A stretch of DNA of 64,000 nucleotides from Rhizomys pruinosus (GCA_009823505.1 VZQC01004719.1:1734357-1798356); one strand, 5' to 3'. Positions 10,958 through 22,829 are shown, numbered from the stretch's first letter. The notes: a model not told the origin generated them from the sequence alone. Program-made: numbers and translations.

Positions 10958-10976
10958 TAATAAATATTCTTTTTAA

Positions 10977-12110
10977 CAAATAAAGTTGAATAATAAATAT
11001 AAAATGTTTAACAATAAATTTCACTGCTGTGTTTTCTTACAAAAAGAATTGCAAACTAGTTAAGTTTATGACTTTAGCGTTGGTTATCCACCCACTCACA
11101 GAAAACATATCAAGATTCCAGATATTGCAAAATAAAATAATGTATAGAGATACAATAGCACGGAATCAATAACTATTGTAATTTCGATTACATGTTTGAG
11201 TTGTTCTTTAAACTTTCTTTCCAAATGCTTTGAATAAAGTGCTGACAAATAGTTAAATCTGTTTTGTGCTTCCAGTAAAAGACAATAATACAAATTTAGA
11301 TGGAAACAGCTTTACAAAAGTATGTCAATAGTTTTCAAAGAGAGTTAGAATATTGAAAAAGTCAATGCATTGATCACATCCAACAATATTACATAGTATC
11401 TGATCTATTGATCTTATGTGTGTGGGAAAAAAAGCTGAAATAATTCCAAGTAAGAACTCCTAAAAATTATCTCACTAATGAATATTTAGAAATTCTTTAA
11501 GATTATAAATCAATTTATTCCAATTGTCATTGTAATTAAAATACTTGGATATACATTTATGTTTGAATATAGTGAGGAAAATAATTACTGTTATAGAATC
11601 AGCCTTGATTCACAGAAACTGACTGTGAGCCAAATGGAGGTAATCATACCTTTCATAGCTTTCAAATCTCAGAGATATCCATATCTTCTTGCCAAAAATG
11701 CTGCAGCGGAGTGACATATATGTCAATGTTATGTAAAATACTATATTTGTTCATGACTCTGCCAAGTTCTTGCTTCTTCATTACTCAAACGTTCATAGTG
11801 CAAGCCAATCCATTCTTTTTTTAAGGTCTTTGAAACTATAAGAATTAGTGATTTCTAGTTGAGAACACTGGAAATTACAGCTGTCAAATATGTAGACAAT
11901 ATTATTCTGAATACTATCCAATGTGCTGGAATCTAGTATTATCGACTTCTAAAATTGTGATGACAATAGTGCTTTTCTTCTGGTATTAAAGATGGTAGCT
12001 TTGAAAAAAAATGTAGAAATCAGATCAAGGAGTATATTTCTGAAAGGTAATATTGATTGGTACACAGTCTTAGCATTGTTCAGTCTTTTTTTTTTTTTTT
12101 TTTTTTTTTG

Positions 12111-12156
<46 letters not shown>

Positions 12157-12190
12157 ATTTAATAAAAATTAGAACATAGAAACACACTAT
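10977..12190. other. Anonymous AT-rich DNA ending in long poly-T runs
   Basis: There is no recognised gene. Poly-T runs at about 12087-12110 and 12114-12151 look like the tail of an unidentified minus-strand retroposon. Broken frames on the minus strand between 11.1 and 12.0 kb resemble protein sequence weakly, but I cannot name a family. Confidence 0.4.
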
Positions 12191-12204
12191 AAGATACTGA
12201 AGGA

Positions 12205-12460
12205 GGGGGCTGGAGAGATAGCCTAGCGCGTTAAGAGCACCAACGCTCTTGCAGAGGACCCGGGTTCGATCCCCAGCCCCACATGGCGGCTAAGAACCGT
12301 CTGTAACTCCAATTCCAGGAAAACTCCAGTTTCCAGGGGAATCCGAGACCCTCTTCTGACCTCGCGGGCATTGCACGACACGGGTGCACAACCTGCATGA
12401 GACAATACATTCATACACATACAAAAAAAATAAATAATAATAATAAAAAAAATAAAAAAA
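12205..12460 (+). repeat. B2/B3-type SINE with 14-bp TSD
   Basis: tRNA-derived head with an A-box-like TAGCCTAGCGCG and a B box GGTTCGATCCC. The body ends in CATTCATACACATAC and an A-rich tail. TSD AAGATACTGAAGGA at 12191-12204 and 12461-12474 is perfect. Confidence 0.95.
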
Positions 12461-12474
12461 AAGATACTGAAGGA

Positions 12475-12810
12475 ATAGAGAATACTTGAAGAGGTCAGTT
12501 CCTACGTACAATAGGAAGACATTTAACTCAAAGATAAAAGTGGAGACATAAATCAGGAGAGAGTTTTCATCCGTAACATGAGATACCACAGAAAGAACAC
12601 TTATATTGCCTATAACAAGAAAACAAATGTAAGTAAAAAATATACTCGTGTTCCTCCGAGTATCTCTTTTGTTTTTGATCACCATCTTGCTTTCTGCTAT
12701 AACAAGATGCTTCAGGCTCATCTCAAATATTGTTTGGTCCTTCAATATGTGACTTCACCAAGGATTCCTGGTTTCTTTTAATGCTTAAAAATATGAGTCT
12801 CATATTGTTA
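12475..12810. other. Anonymous DNA between SINE and L1
   Basis: Nothing recognised. The open frames on both strands are short and partly made of the neighbouring SINE. Confidence 0.45.
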
Positions 12811-12819
12811 CCAGTTTTA

Positions 12820-14776
12820 AGTCTTCTTTTTTTATTGATGCTTTGTGTATTTCATACATCATTTTCCAATTCAGCTCAGGTGTATATCCCCTCCCCTTCC
12901 CCCACCCCACCCCTACCCATTCCAGATCATGCATTCTGCCGTAACTTTTCTGCTTCTTTCTGGGGTTTTTTTTTTGTTTTGATTTGTTTCATTTTTTTTT
13001 AACAATAAGTGATAATTTGTCAGTACAAGCATCCTTCATGTAAAACCAATTTGCGAGCAGTTGTACCCAAACCCACACAGCTCATGGGTCCCACCATCCA
13101 GCAGGGGGGCTTGTATGTTCAATCAAGTTGATCAAATGAGTGTCCAGTTCATATTGTTGTAGTTTCACCATTCACCCCAATCACAGCCCTTACATTCTAC
13201 CACGCCCCTCTTCTGCAGATTGTTCCCTAGGCTTAGAAAAGGGGCACAGGTGGATGAGAAGCAAAACAGTCTACTTTCTCTGGAGCTGTTGTCTTGGACT
13301 CTATGTCATTCTGGTGTTTTCTTTCATGGGCTGAACAGCTTGTCCAGGCATAACCTTTCATCCTACTAATGAAGCACATGCAATTAGATATATAGTATTT
13401 AACAGTGTAATATATAGCCTTTCATCCTACTAATGAAGCACAAGCAATTAGATATATAGGTATTTAAACATTACTAATTGTTATGGTAGGTTACTTTGGT
13501 ATAGACCAAGATGTTTGGATGGTATGTGAATCCATGAATTACATTTTCTTCTGTTAAGTATGACAGGGTCTTCGTGTGTTTATAACATCTCCTAACTATT
13601 AGAGGATGTAAGCTTGTGGCATCAGCCGTGGGTTATTCCTCCAAGGAGAGAGCTATAGCCAATTAAATTTGGGATATAGGAGACATATGGCTGCCACTGC
13701 TGCAGATCCGCTTTTTCCAGGCAGATGAGGTGTAGCTGGTGCTGACAGGAGGAGTCTCGCTTGACTCAAGGAGACCTATATTTGCTTTAGTGGCCTTTGG
13801 TAACACTTTCTGGCATCTAGAGACCATCCGTATGCTTGCAAGTGCGGTCTCCATACATCTTTCCCTGTTTAATCTCAGGTCTTCAACAGCAGGGCCTTAT
13901 CACCTCTCTTCCTGCAGATATCCCAGTTTGGAGGCAAGGAGCCTTAACCTTTTGTGGGGGCTTGGATCCCCTGGCCAACATCTCCTTGGTAGAATAATCC
14001 ATTGTTGAGGTCAGAGCTCCTGTGTATATTTCGCTTAAGTGCATAGCTTAAGGAGACTTTAGCATTATATTTGGTTCTGAATAGAGAATAATCCTTTTCA
14101 CAGTTTCTATGTCCATTAGTTAATTAAAGAAGGCAGTTTGGGGGCTGGAGAGATGGCCTAGGGGTTAAGAGCGCCGAACGCTCTTACAGACGACCCGGGT
14201 TCGATCCCCAGCACCCACGTGGCGGCTGAGAGCCATCTGAAACTCCAATTCCAGGAGAACTTCAGTTCCAGGGGAATCCGACACCCTCTTCTGACCTCCG
14301 CAGCATTGCATGACATGGGTGCACAGACTTGCATGCAGACAGTACATTCATACACATACAGAAATAAATAAAATTAAAAATTAAAAAAAAGAGGCAGTTT
14401 TACCGATTTTACAAGAGAATACCTCTATAACAGCTGGCTCCAATCTACAGCTGGAGAACGACCTCATCATCATCATATTTCTCCTTATTCTATGGGGGGG
14501 TTAAGAAAGTCTCTTGTATTAAAACCTTTGCAGCACCTAGAAGATAAGCTTCGTTAGGATTCATTAAAAATCATTGTTACTAGTAGGATCCAGAGAGGGG
14601 CCTGATGTCTGCAGCAATCTGAGGCATTTCTTCCCTTCAATGCTCAGAGGAGTCAATCCTTCTGCTGGCACTTTCTGGTACATCCTACTCACTGAAAAGC
14701 TGCATTTTCTTTCTCAGCCATTAAGTTGGTGATACTCGGGCCTGTTGGAACATACAAATCCTTTCCCATAGTTAGT
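12820..14776 (-). mobile_element. L1 3' end, long 3' UTR copy
   Basis: This is minus orientation, with the tail at the left (TTTTTTTATTGATGCTTTGTGTATTTC, then a C-rich stretch and GATCATGCATTCTGCC). The body is the 3' UTR sequence shared with 1-520, 8.7-9.8 kb and 27.1-28.6 kb. A candidate TSD, AGTTTTAAG, occurs on both sides (about 12811 and 14777). A SINE interrupts it at 14140-14391, and a 64-bp tandem duplication lies at 13354-13480. Confidence 0.75.
14140..14391 (+). repeat. B2/B3-type SINE inserted in the L1
   Basis: Full-length SINE (GGGGCTGGAGAGATGGCC head, B box GGTTCGATCCC). TSD AGGCAGTTT at 14131-14139 and 14392-14400 lies in L1 sequence. Confidence 0.95.
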
Positions 14777-15719
14777 TTTAAGATTTGGATTGCAAGGTTT
14801 TTTGACAAAAAGTTTTCGTATCTATCTATATCCCCCTTTTTTTTTATTTTAGGTTTTTATTTTTGACCCATGAGTCTCAAAAAGCAGTTGTATTATATAT
14901 ACCTATAGGGTGGAATCAAGGCACAGATTTCATCAAGTTCACCCATGCTGTTTTGGCTTACTGTATGTGATTAACTTGGGAAACAAACTTTATTTTTAAA
15001 CCAAATCATCCTATAGGTGAAAGAGATTGCTACCAGGTGATACTATATGACAGCATGTTGAACACATCTTTTATGGAAATATGAGGAAACACCTGTGATG
15101 TGGGACAATGGCCAAATTTTTTCCTCTCAAGTCTAGGTTGGTGAAACAAGGAGTTTATGGAGGTTACGTACAAGTTCACAAATGACTCAGGCTATTGCAT
15201 TAGTAAAGACCCACAAAATCATGGTTGACAACTCTTGAGAACAGCACCTTTTGAGTGCCTTCCAAACTTTTGGCTTTCTACTTGCATAACATTAAAATGT
15301 GGCCCTTCTGTTTCTCAGTTTTCCTATGTTCTTTCAGCCTACTAAGACTCATAAGCTTCCTAAGTATTAGCAGTCCCCTCTTTCTCTAGGAGTGAATGTT
15401 TCACTTTGATGAGATAGTTCCACAATGGCTGGTAATGTAAATACAGTGAACAAGAAAATACATTACCACTATCCAATGATACAATCAACTACAAGCAAGA
15501 TATACAAGGAAAGCTGACTATTATAAACCTATGAACAAACTGAAGGCTGTGTTAGTGCATGGGTTCAGAATCTTAAAGGAGAGATGTCTGCAGATTATGA
15601 AGGGGCAACAGCTCAAGGCGCCCTTTAAAGCATACATCCATTGACATCTTTCCTGCAAATAGGCTACACACAATAATCCATTCAGCTATGAGATTATCAA
15701 TAGGTTAATTATTTTTAAA
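14777..15719. other. Anonymous AT-rich DNA
   Basis: No gene or classifiable repeat is recognised. Confidence 0.5.
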
Positions 15720-15950
15720 GTTCAGTATGATTAGCCATCAGAGATATTCAAATTAAATATACTTTGAGATTCCATGTTAGTATAGTCAGAAATCAAATGT
15801 GAGGCTGTGGGGCAAGAAGAACACTTACGCCTAGTTTATGGGAATAAAAACTACAAGAGCCACTATAGAAAGAGCTCTGGAGGTCCCAGAAGCAAGGAAT
15901 AGAATGACCATATGATATATATCTGCCTCCTGTTTCATTATACTCCCTGA
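15720..15950 (+). mobile_element. Ancient L1 ORF2 3' fragment
   Basis: Matches, with strong decay, the L1 segment near the ORF2 end (CCATCAGAGATATTCAAATTAA, then a decayed GGAACACTT..., then a pattern like CCACTATAGAAA). It is too degraded to code and belongs to an old mammalian L1 subfamily. Confidence 0.6.
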
Positions 15951-16069
15951 GCCTTAGGTGTACAGGTTGAATTCCTCATGTGTTACTCTGGGCTAGTCAC
16001 ATCTAGAAACTTGTTTACATTTGACCCATGTGGAATATTGTAATACTCTCCATTTGCTTAAAAAGTAAT

Positions 16070-16190
16070 CTTATTACTCAGGAGGCCAGGCAGGAGGATC
16101 TTTGTGAGTTCAAGGCCAGCCTGGTATACAGAGTGAGTTACAGGACAGCTGGGGATACAGGGAGACCCTGTCTCGAAAAGATAAATAAAT
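16070..16190 (+). repeat. 5'-truncated B1 SINE
   Basis: Contains GGAGGATCTTTGTGAGTTCAAGG, CAGGACAGCTGGGGATACAG and a CTGTCTCGAAAAG tail; the B1 head is missing. The likely TSD is AATCTTATT on either side. Confidence 0.85.
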
Positions 16191-18023
16191 CTTATTTGAT
16201 GAGTGGCAAGATGTACATTTTAAAATGAATAATTATTATGAAGCAATAGTTGTAGCATATAATAAACTATCTTATATGGTCTCCATTTCTACTTTATAAT
16301 AAACTTATCTCTTTAGAAATTGAAATGTAACCATCAACATAAAAAATTTTATATAAAATCAAAATAGGAAGATGTCATTACTTAACAATATTAGTACTAA
16401 AATGGCCATGCATGGGAAAATGATGAATATGATAATGGTAAATCTCAGGAATATTGATTTAGAACAATAGTATTAAATAAAAAGATAAATTGTCTTCAGT
16501 ATTGTCTGAAGGGTAGTTGGACATCAAAGAGTTGGTAAAATAGTACTCAGGTAGCAAATTTTCCATTCACTGTGAATACATACAAATTATATCTTGGTAG
16601 AGGAAAACCAATACTCTGTGAAATTATATTATTTGCTGGATAACATGCATATCACATGTACCTAAGCCACACAATAGTAATATTTATCCAAGCAATCGAT
16701 CACAAAATAAAAATGAGTTAAAATACCTAAATATATTTTATTTTTAAAAATTGTGAAAATAAAACAAACCTATGTAATCCACTTTAAAAGGAAATTAATA
16801 CTTCAAAATATAATTTATTAATCAGAAAATATGACTGAAATTTGAAAACAAAGAAATAATTTTGTAGAGCAGAAAATGATATACTAGTTAATAACATCAG
16901 GGGATTAAATGGAAAGAAAGATAATATGTCAAACATGTTATCATAATGAAAAGCAAAATTATGACATCCACAAAGACTATATAAACCTTGGGCTCAGATT
17001 GTTGCCCAGCAATAGAGCATTCATGTAACATATGCAAGGACATAAGTTGAATCTCAAACTGTATTAGATTTTCTTTTTATGGAATGGAAAAATACTTTAA
17101 TGCATTTTGTTTTAGACATATCTAACTCCTTCTTCTTTAGGAATTTTAGTAATATTTGATTAATTATTAACATTATAACATATGGATTATACAAAGTACT
17201 GGGTTTCATTATGACTCTTTAATGCACATTATGACTTACTGGATCAAATTCATTGGACCCATTTGATCATCCATTGGACCCATTGGACCCATTTGATCAT
17301 CCTCATTCTTCAGTAATCTCTAGTAGCACTTCAATTATTTTCATGTCAACTTCCTTTTCTCTCTGTCTCTCTCCCAGCTGTATCTCTATCTTTATCTCTA
17401 TCAATATCTCTGTCTCTCTCATCACTAATTCTTCTTTCTTCCCCATGCAGGGTCTCACTGTAGTCCAGGCTGATTTTGTACTTGCTGTGCAGCCAAGGAA
17501 GATTTTCTTGAGCTTTCCATCCCACATCCCCACCTATAGTGTACCTAGATTTGGTTTTATGTTTTACTTGTTTTTCTTAGTCCAGCTTATTTTGCATATT
17601 GTATGACTTCCAGTTCTACCCATCTCCCTGGAAACAAGATTTATTTCTTTGTGGTTAGCACACGAATCCTCCCTTGTATCTATATTCCACAGAGACTTTA
17701 GTCATTATTGCAGTAACAAGCACATAGACTATTTGTAGTTTGGATAATGTGAATAATCTAGATACGTTTTCACATCTATTCCTCTTAGGCTGAATTTCAC
17801 ACATTCTGGTGATACCCAGGAGTAGTGCTGTGATCAACCTTTCTTCCATTATCTCCTTTCTTGTTTTTAACTTTCATATAACTAAATATATAATGCATGG
17901 CATATTATCACGGATTTTTAGCAAACTGATCTAAATTCTCTTTAATATTCTAGTTCTTTTTTAATGTTGAAAAATACCCCTATATACATTCAAAAACAGA
18001 TACTCAATATTTGTGTTACTTCC
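16191..18023. other. Anonymous AT-rich DNA with a short tandem repeat
   Basis: No gene is seen. Apart from the possible ID remnant, there is a small tandem repeat of CATTGGACCCATTTGATCATC-type units at 17251-17301 and a CT-rich patch at about 17355-17440. Confidence 0.5.
16985..17060 (+). repeat. Possible degraded ID-type SINE
   Basis: GGGCTCAGATTGTTGCCCAG, CAATAGAGCATTCATG and TAAGTTGAATCTC are placed like the tRNA-Ala-derived ID head (GGCTCAG, GTAGAGC, and a B box). It is heavily decayed. Confidence 0.35.
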
Positions 18024-18487
18024 TGTATTAGTCAGGGTTCTCTAAAGAAACAGAAGCAACAGGACGAATATATAGCTATATACAATTTATTGATTTGCTA
18101 ATGTGACAGAGTTCAAGTAGTCCAACAGTAGCTGCACCGCACTGGAGAGGCTGAGAATCCAGGGAACTGCTCAGTCTGCAAGTCTGGATGTCTCAGTAGT
18201 CCCAATCTGGTGCTGAAGGCCCGATGGATTCCAGGAGATCTGCCGGTGTCAGTACACGCTGGAATCCGAAGGGTTGATCACAGCAGCAAGACAAACTCAC
18301 AAGTGAGAGGCAAGCTGCAGGAAAGAAAGGAGCCAGCTCCCTCTGCCTTGGCCTTTAATACTTCCTGCCTGCAGAAGGTAACGACCACATTTGGGGTGGG
18401 CCATCCGGGTTGAGGTAGTCCAATCCGAAGATCCTTTTTCTCTTATTTGTTCCTTAGTCCAGTCAACTTGACTCCCCGGATTAACCA
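18024..18487 (-). mobile_element. Solo MaLR LTR (ORR1-like)
   Basis: On the plus strand the block starts TGTATTAGTCAGGGTTCTCT, the reverse complement of the MaLR LTR end GACTAATACA. It ends near CAACTTGACTCCCCGGATTAACCA, which reads on the minus strand as the start of an ORR1-type LTR. No internal region or second LTR is adjacent, so this is a solo LTR. Confidence 0.8.
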
Positions 18488-19560
18488 TTTTTAGATGTTA
18501 TGAAATTCTGCTATGAATATCTTTCAAATTTTTAAGGTGATTTTGTGTCTTTTGAATATGATGAACAGAGAAATTGTTGGAGTCACTGGATGTATAACTC
18601 TCCTGAGATGGGGCGAATTTCTCAAAGGCCACTTTATAGGCAGAGCAGTGAAGTTTTAACAGAGTATCTGCTTTGTTCCTCTATGTTTTTACTAACCACC
18701 CTTTGCATGTCATCACTGGAGTACATGCAAAGTGTGTCCTGGGTGTGCAGTTCATTGGTTTTATGACAATGGGTAAGGTTTACAACCACTTCATATCCTT
18801 TAGCCTTTTGATATCATCTTTATGAAACAGACTCTACATATAGTTCATCATTCAATAATTGGGCTTCTTATATAAGTATTGTTGAGTTCTTAAGTAATCT
18901 GAATATAAAATCTGGCACTTCAATTTCAATATTCCTATGAATTGCCTTTTCTTCTTTAATGCTATATGGAACACAACTTTGTGGATTATGATTAAGTTCA
19001 ATTTGTCAATAATACAGCTAAGGAACAATTGCCTATGCCAAGATCACAGTGATTTAATATAATGCATATTTTAGCAATTTTAGCTCTAAATTTCAGACCT
19101 AAAGTCTAAAATGGATTTCTGAATAGAGCCAAGATCTTGTATTAAGATATCTATCTAGTTACTACAAAATAATTTGTTTAAAAAGTGATTATTCTCCATG
19201 TAAATTATTTTGATTATTGTAGTTTCACATTTTCTGTAGAAAATTGTATGTTTTGGAAAAAAAATACGTTTTCTAGCATGGTTTTTTTTTTTTACAAAAT
19301 GTGGTATTTGATTTGTTTAGTAAATGCTTTGATTATATGGATCAGCCTGAGAACTACAGCCAACCCAACATTATTGAGTCTTCTGCTTTAACAATATAGG
19401 GTTTATCTGCACATATTTATTAAATAATGCTTTATAGTTTACAGTGCATGATTCCTGTCATATTTTTATTTGTGTTTAGGTTTTTAATATTTTTACAATG
19501 ACAATTTACATATTTTATTCTTAATAAATTACCTTTGTTCAGTTTTCAAGTATTTTAAAC
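18488..19560. other. Anonymous AT-rich DNA
   Basis: No gene or repeat family is recognised. Confidence 0.5.
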
Positions 19561-19880
19561 TTTTTTTTGAGACATTTTTCCCTGTATCTCCATTTGTTTT
19601 GGAGTCACTTTGGAGAACAGGCTAGCCTCAATCTCTCTCCCTTCAACCTGCTGAGAATAAAAGCATATGCCAGGCCGGGTGTGGTGGCGTATGCCTTTAA
19701 TCCTAGCACTTGGGAGGCAGAGGCAGGTGGATCTTTGTGAGTTCAAGGACAGCCTGGTCTACAGAGCGAGTTCCAGGACAGCTGGGACTACAGGGAGACC
19801 CTGTCTCAAAAAGACCAAAAAAAAAAAAATGAAAATAAAAGCATATGCCACCATTCCCATTTTATTGTGTGCTCTTGTTG
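19561..19880 (-). repeat. Old B1-like relic, split by a younger B1
   Basis: TTTTTTTTGAGACATTTTTC, GGAGAACAGGCTAGCC and, after the insertion, ATGCCACCATTCCC form a decayed minus-strand B1-like sequence. It is interrupted at 19673-19833. Confidence 0.5.
19673..19833 (+). repeat. Full-length B1 SINE with 17-bp TSD
   Basis: GGCCGGGTGTGGTGGCG head and a GACCCTGTCTCAAAAAGACC tail. TSD AATAAAAGCATATGCCA at 19656-19672 and 19834-19850 is perfect, so this is a young copy. Confidence 0.97.
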
Positions 19881-20108
19881 AAATAATTTTTGTATTAGTT
19901 GTAGTGTTCTTCCCTGAGGAGTTCTAGAACATAAAATCCTATATGTGCTATATATATTAGAGACTTTTTATATCCTCCTTTTCACCTTGAAGTCATCTAT
20001 TTCTTTTGTCTCTCTTTTGTCATATATTGAGTTTCCAAAGCTATGTTGAATACATGATGTTAGAGAATAAATGCATTGCTATTATCCTCATCTTTAAAAA
20101 AAAGTGTT

Positions 20109-20259
20109 AATTGCCTGGAGTGGTGGCACATGTCTTTAATCTTAACACCTACAAAGCAGAGGCACGCAGATCTCTGTGAGTTCAAGGCCAGCCTGGTCTA
20201 CAGAGCATGCTCCAGGCCAGCTGGGACTAAAGGCAAACCCTGTCTCAAAAATACCAAAA

Positions 20260-20262
<3 letters not shown>
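20109..20262 (+). repeat. B1 SINE, divergent subfamily
   Basis: The B1 body has the variant CTCCAGGCCAGCTGGGACTAAAGG, also seen at 30.4 and 33.4 kb, where other copies read TTCCAGGACAGCTGGGGCTACAGG. The tail has expanded into the (GAAA)n tract. Confidence 0.9.
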
Positions 20263-20311
<49 letters not shown>

Positions 20312-20396
20312 AAAAGAAAGAAGAGAAGAAAGAAAGAGACAAAAAAGAAAAGAAAGAAAGAAAAGAAAAGAAAGAAAGAAAGAAGTAAGAATGAAA
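20261..20396 (+). repeat. (GAAA)n microsatellite grown from a B1 tail
   Basis: About 135 bp of GAAA repeats with interruptions begins directly at the A-tail of the preceding B1. The lysine-rich frames across it are artefacts. Confidence 0.95.
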
Positions 20397-20553
20397 GATT
20401 CTTTTACCCTTCATCAAGAAACTAACTTTAGCTTTTTGAATATCCTCTATCATTACTAGGAATTCTCCTCAATGCCAAAAATTATCTGATCCTTTCATTG
20501 TGAAATGAGAGATGGCTTTTGTTAATGGTTATTTTATTATTAAAATTTAAAGG

Positions 20554-20712
20554 TTGCGGGGCTTGGTGGCGCACGCCTTTAATCCTAGCACTTGGGAGGC
20601 AGAGGCAGGCGGATCTTTGTGAGTTCAAGGCCAGCCTGGTCTACAGAGTGAGTTCCAGGACAGCTGGGGCTACAGGGAGACCCTGTCTCAAAAAGACCAA
20701 AAAAAAAAAAAA
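20554..20712 (+). repeat. Full-length B1 SINE with TSD
   Basis: Young B1 (GGCTTGGTGGCGCACGCC to CTGTCTCAAAAAGACC). TSD AAATTTAAAGG lies on both sides (about 20543-20553 and 20710-20720). Confidence 0.95.
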
Positions 20713-20739
20713 TTTAAAGGCATACTTCATTTTTAATTA

Positions 20740-20942
20740 TATATATCTGTGTATGGGTATTTGTGCATGTGATGATGCTAGGTATTCATGTGTGCAGAAG
20801 AAGACATTGGATACTTTGAAGCTGAAATTTCAGGTGGTTGTGATACAACAACAACAAAAAAAAAAACTCGCTGTATACTGAGAGCTGTTCTTTCCAAGAT
20901 CCATGTGCTCTCTTTACCTATTGACCTACCTCTATAGCCCCT
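20740..20942 (-). repeat. Degraded B2-type SINE
   Basis: Reads in minus orientation. It contains a tail-like TATCTGTGTATGG, GTGTGCAGAAGAAGACATTGG and the decayed head CCTACCTCTATAGCCCC. Confidence 0.55.
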
Positions 20943-21480
20943 TAGAGTAGTTATTTAATTGATACAACCACATGTTCTGGGTTATTTTTATCAAAATAGT
21001 CCATTTCATTGTTTGATTTTCATATATAGTGTTCATCTTTTATTGTGTGAAGCTCAACTTATCAAAGTTTAGAGCTTATTTTTGTATCACTGGCTTAAAG
21101 TAAAAATATAATATTAGGGATTTTACATCTATACTTAGAAAAGATATTAGTCTATAGATTTCTCTGGTTTTGCCTAAATTTTACAAACAAGCAATGTCAT
21201 GAAAAGAACCCTCTAATCTTCTACCTTTGGAAGAGCATTTGAGGAATTTAGAGATAGTCTGTAAATGCTTGGCTGCTTTCTATGCTTTCATTTGTGAGAC
21301 ATTGTAAATCTAAGCACTTGGAAGTTTCTTTGCAATTATTATATTCAAATTTTATATTTATTCTTTAGTCATTACAATAGTGTACTTTTAGTAGAAAATT
21401 TCCATTTCATAAAATATGTAATATTGATATACAGTTGTCAAAATGTTCTTTTCATTCTGTTTTAAATATTTATATTTTAA
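20943..21480. other. Anonymous AT-rich DNA
   Basis: Nothing recognised. Confidence 0.5.
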
Positions 21481-21489
21481 ATTAAAATT

Positions 21490-21713
21490 TTATCTATTTT
21501 TGTTTTATATATGTGTGTTTAGATATGAATATTCATGGCTATAAGTGTACCATGAACATTCAGTACATACAGAGGCAAGACGAGATTGTAGAATCCCTTG
21601 AAAATAAAGTACAGACAGTTGTTAGTTGCCATGCGGTGCTGGGAATAAACCTTGTATATCTATTAGAGACACAAGTGCTCTTAATCAGTAAGCTGCCCCC
21701 CAGCCCCTTTATT
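21490..21713 (-). repeat. Degraded B2-type SINE
   Basis: Minus orientation. It contains GTTAGTTGCCATGCGGTGCTGG, CAAGTGCTCTTAATCAGTAAG and CCCCCCAGCCCC, which correspond to the B2 body and head. Confidence 0.7.
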
Positions 21714-22829
21714 CCTTTTTAATTAACCCAATGTTATACATTCTTTCACACATGAGTTTAGTATTTTGAATCTTATTTCTTCCTTTACTAGCTTTTGAAA
21801 ACGTTATAAATTTTATTAAGTTTTCACAATATTTTCAATGTTATGAATAATAGTCTTTATCATTACTGTAATAATCTTCAAATACTTCCTTAATAATGTT
21901 TTAGGTTTGGATTTCTCTACATTTTTAATGTTTTTTTGATGAATTCTTAAGTATCCGAGATATTGTTTGCTAATACAAACATTAATGTTGTAGTTTCACT
22001 GTAACTGCTATTAGATACACCTCATAAGTTTGATATATTCTCCCAATTTTCTTTATTCTAATTTTCTCTCTAATTTCTATGCTGACTTAGTAATTTAAAG
22101 ATATGTGGCCCAATTCTCATATATTTGTAAAAATCCTAAATTTCCTTCTACCATTTAATTTACCTTTACAAAAGATTGAGTTGATTTGCAGTTTTATTCC
22201 TTAGTTACTAGAAAACATACTTGATATGACTTAATCTCATCACATGTTTAGATCTCTACTGTAGCCTAGCTTGTGATCTAACTATATTTTGATGTCCTCT
22301 ATACTCCTGTATTCCATCTCTGCACCTCCTCACACTTCCCTACCTTACCTTCTGCTTCTTGCATCTATATAATAAACTTGCTCAGTTTCCACATGAGTTA
22401 GAAAGAGCAGTAATCGCATTTTTAATTCATTTAATTTTATATTCATTTACAAAATGTCCTCCATTTTTATTAATTAAGGTTGTCACAATAACAGGATTCC
22501 TTTCCCTCTGTAAGTGAAAAATATCCCAATATATGCACAAATGTGTTTCCTTTATTAATTTCATGATCAATGGGCACGATGCTTGATTATCTTCTCTTAT
22601 GTATAAAAGTCTATGTTGAATTAAGCAAGATGACCGAGTTATTTGCTGATAGTTTGACATTAATTTTGAGTTTATTTCTAGTATTTGGAGTACTAGATCC
22701 CATAATACTTTAGAATTTTTCCTCAGATATAATTATGATATTTACCACAGTGTACTAATTTATGTTCCTCCCATAGTGCATGAGTTCTTGTTTCATTGCC
22801 AGCTCGCCAGAAAGCACATTTATTGGTTT
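21714..22829. other. Anonymous AT-rich DNA
   Basis: No gene or repeat is recognised. Confidence 0.5.

Noticed and set aside
12205..12290. tRNA-like A and B boxes at the heads of the SINEs
   Set aside because: These are the tRNA-derived polymerase III promoters of SINEs. No cloverleaf of a functional tRNA gene can be drawn.
20076..20459. 127- and 103-codon frames rich in Lys or Phe/Leu/Ser
   Set aside because: Translation of the (GAAA)n microsatellite and the B1 before it.
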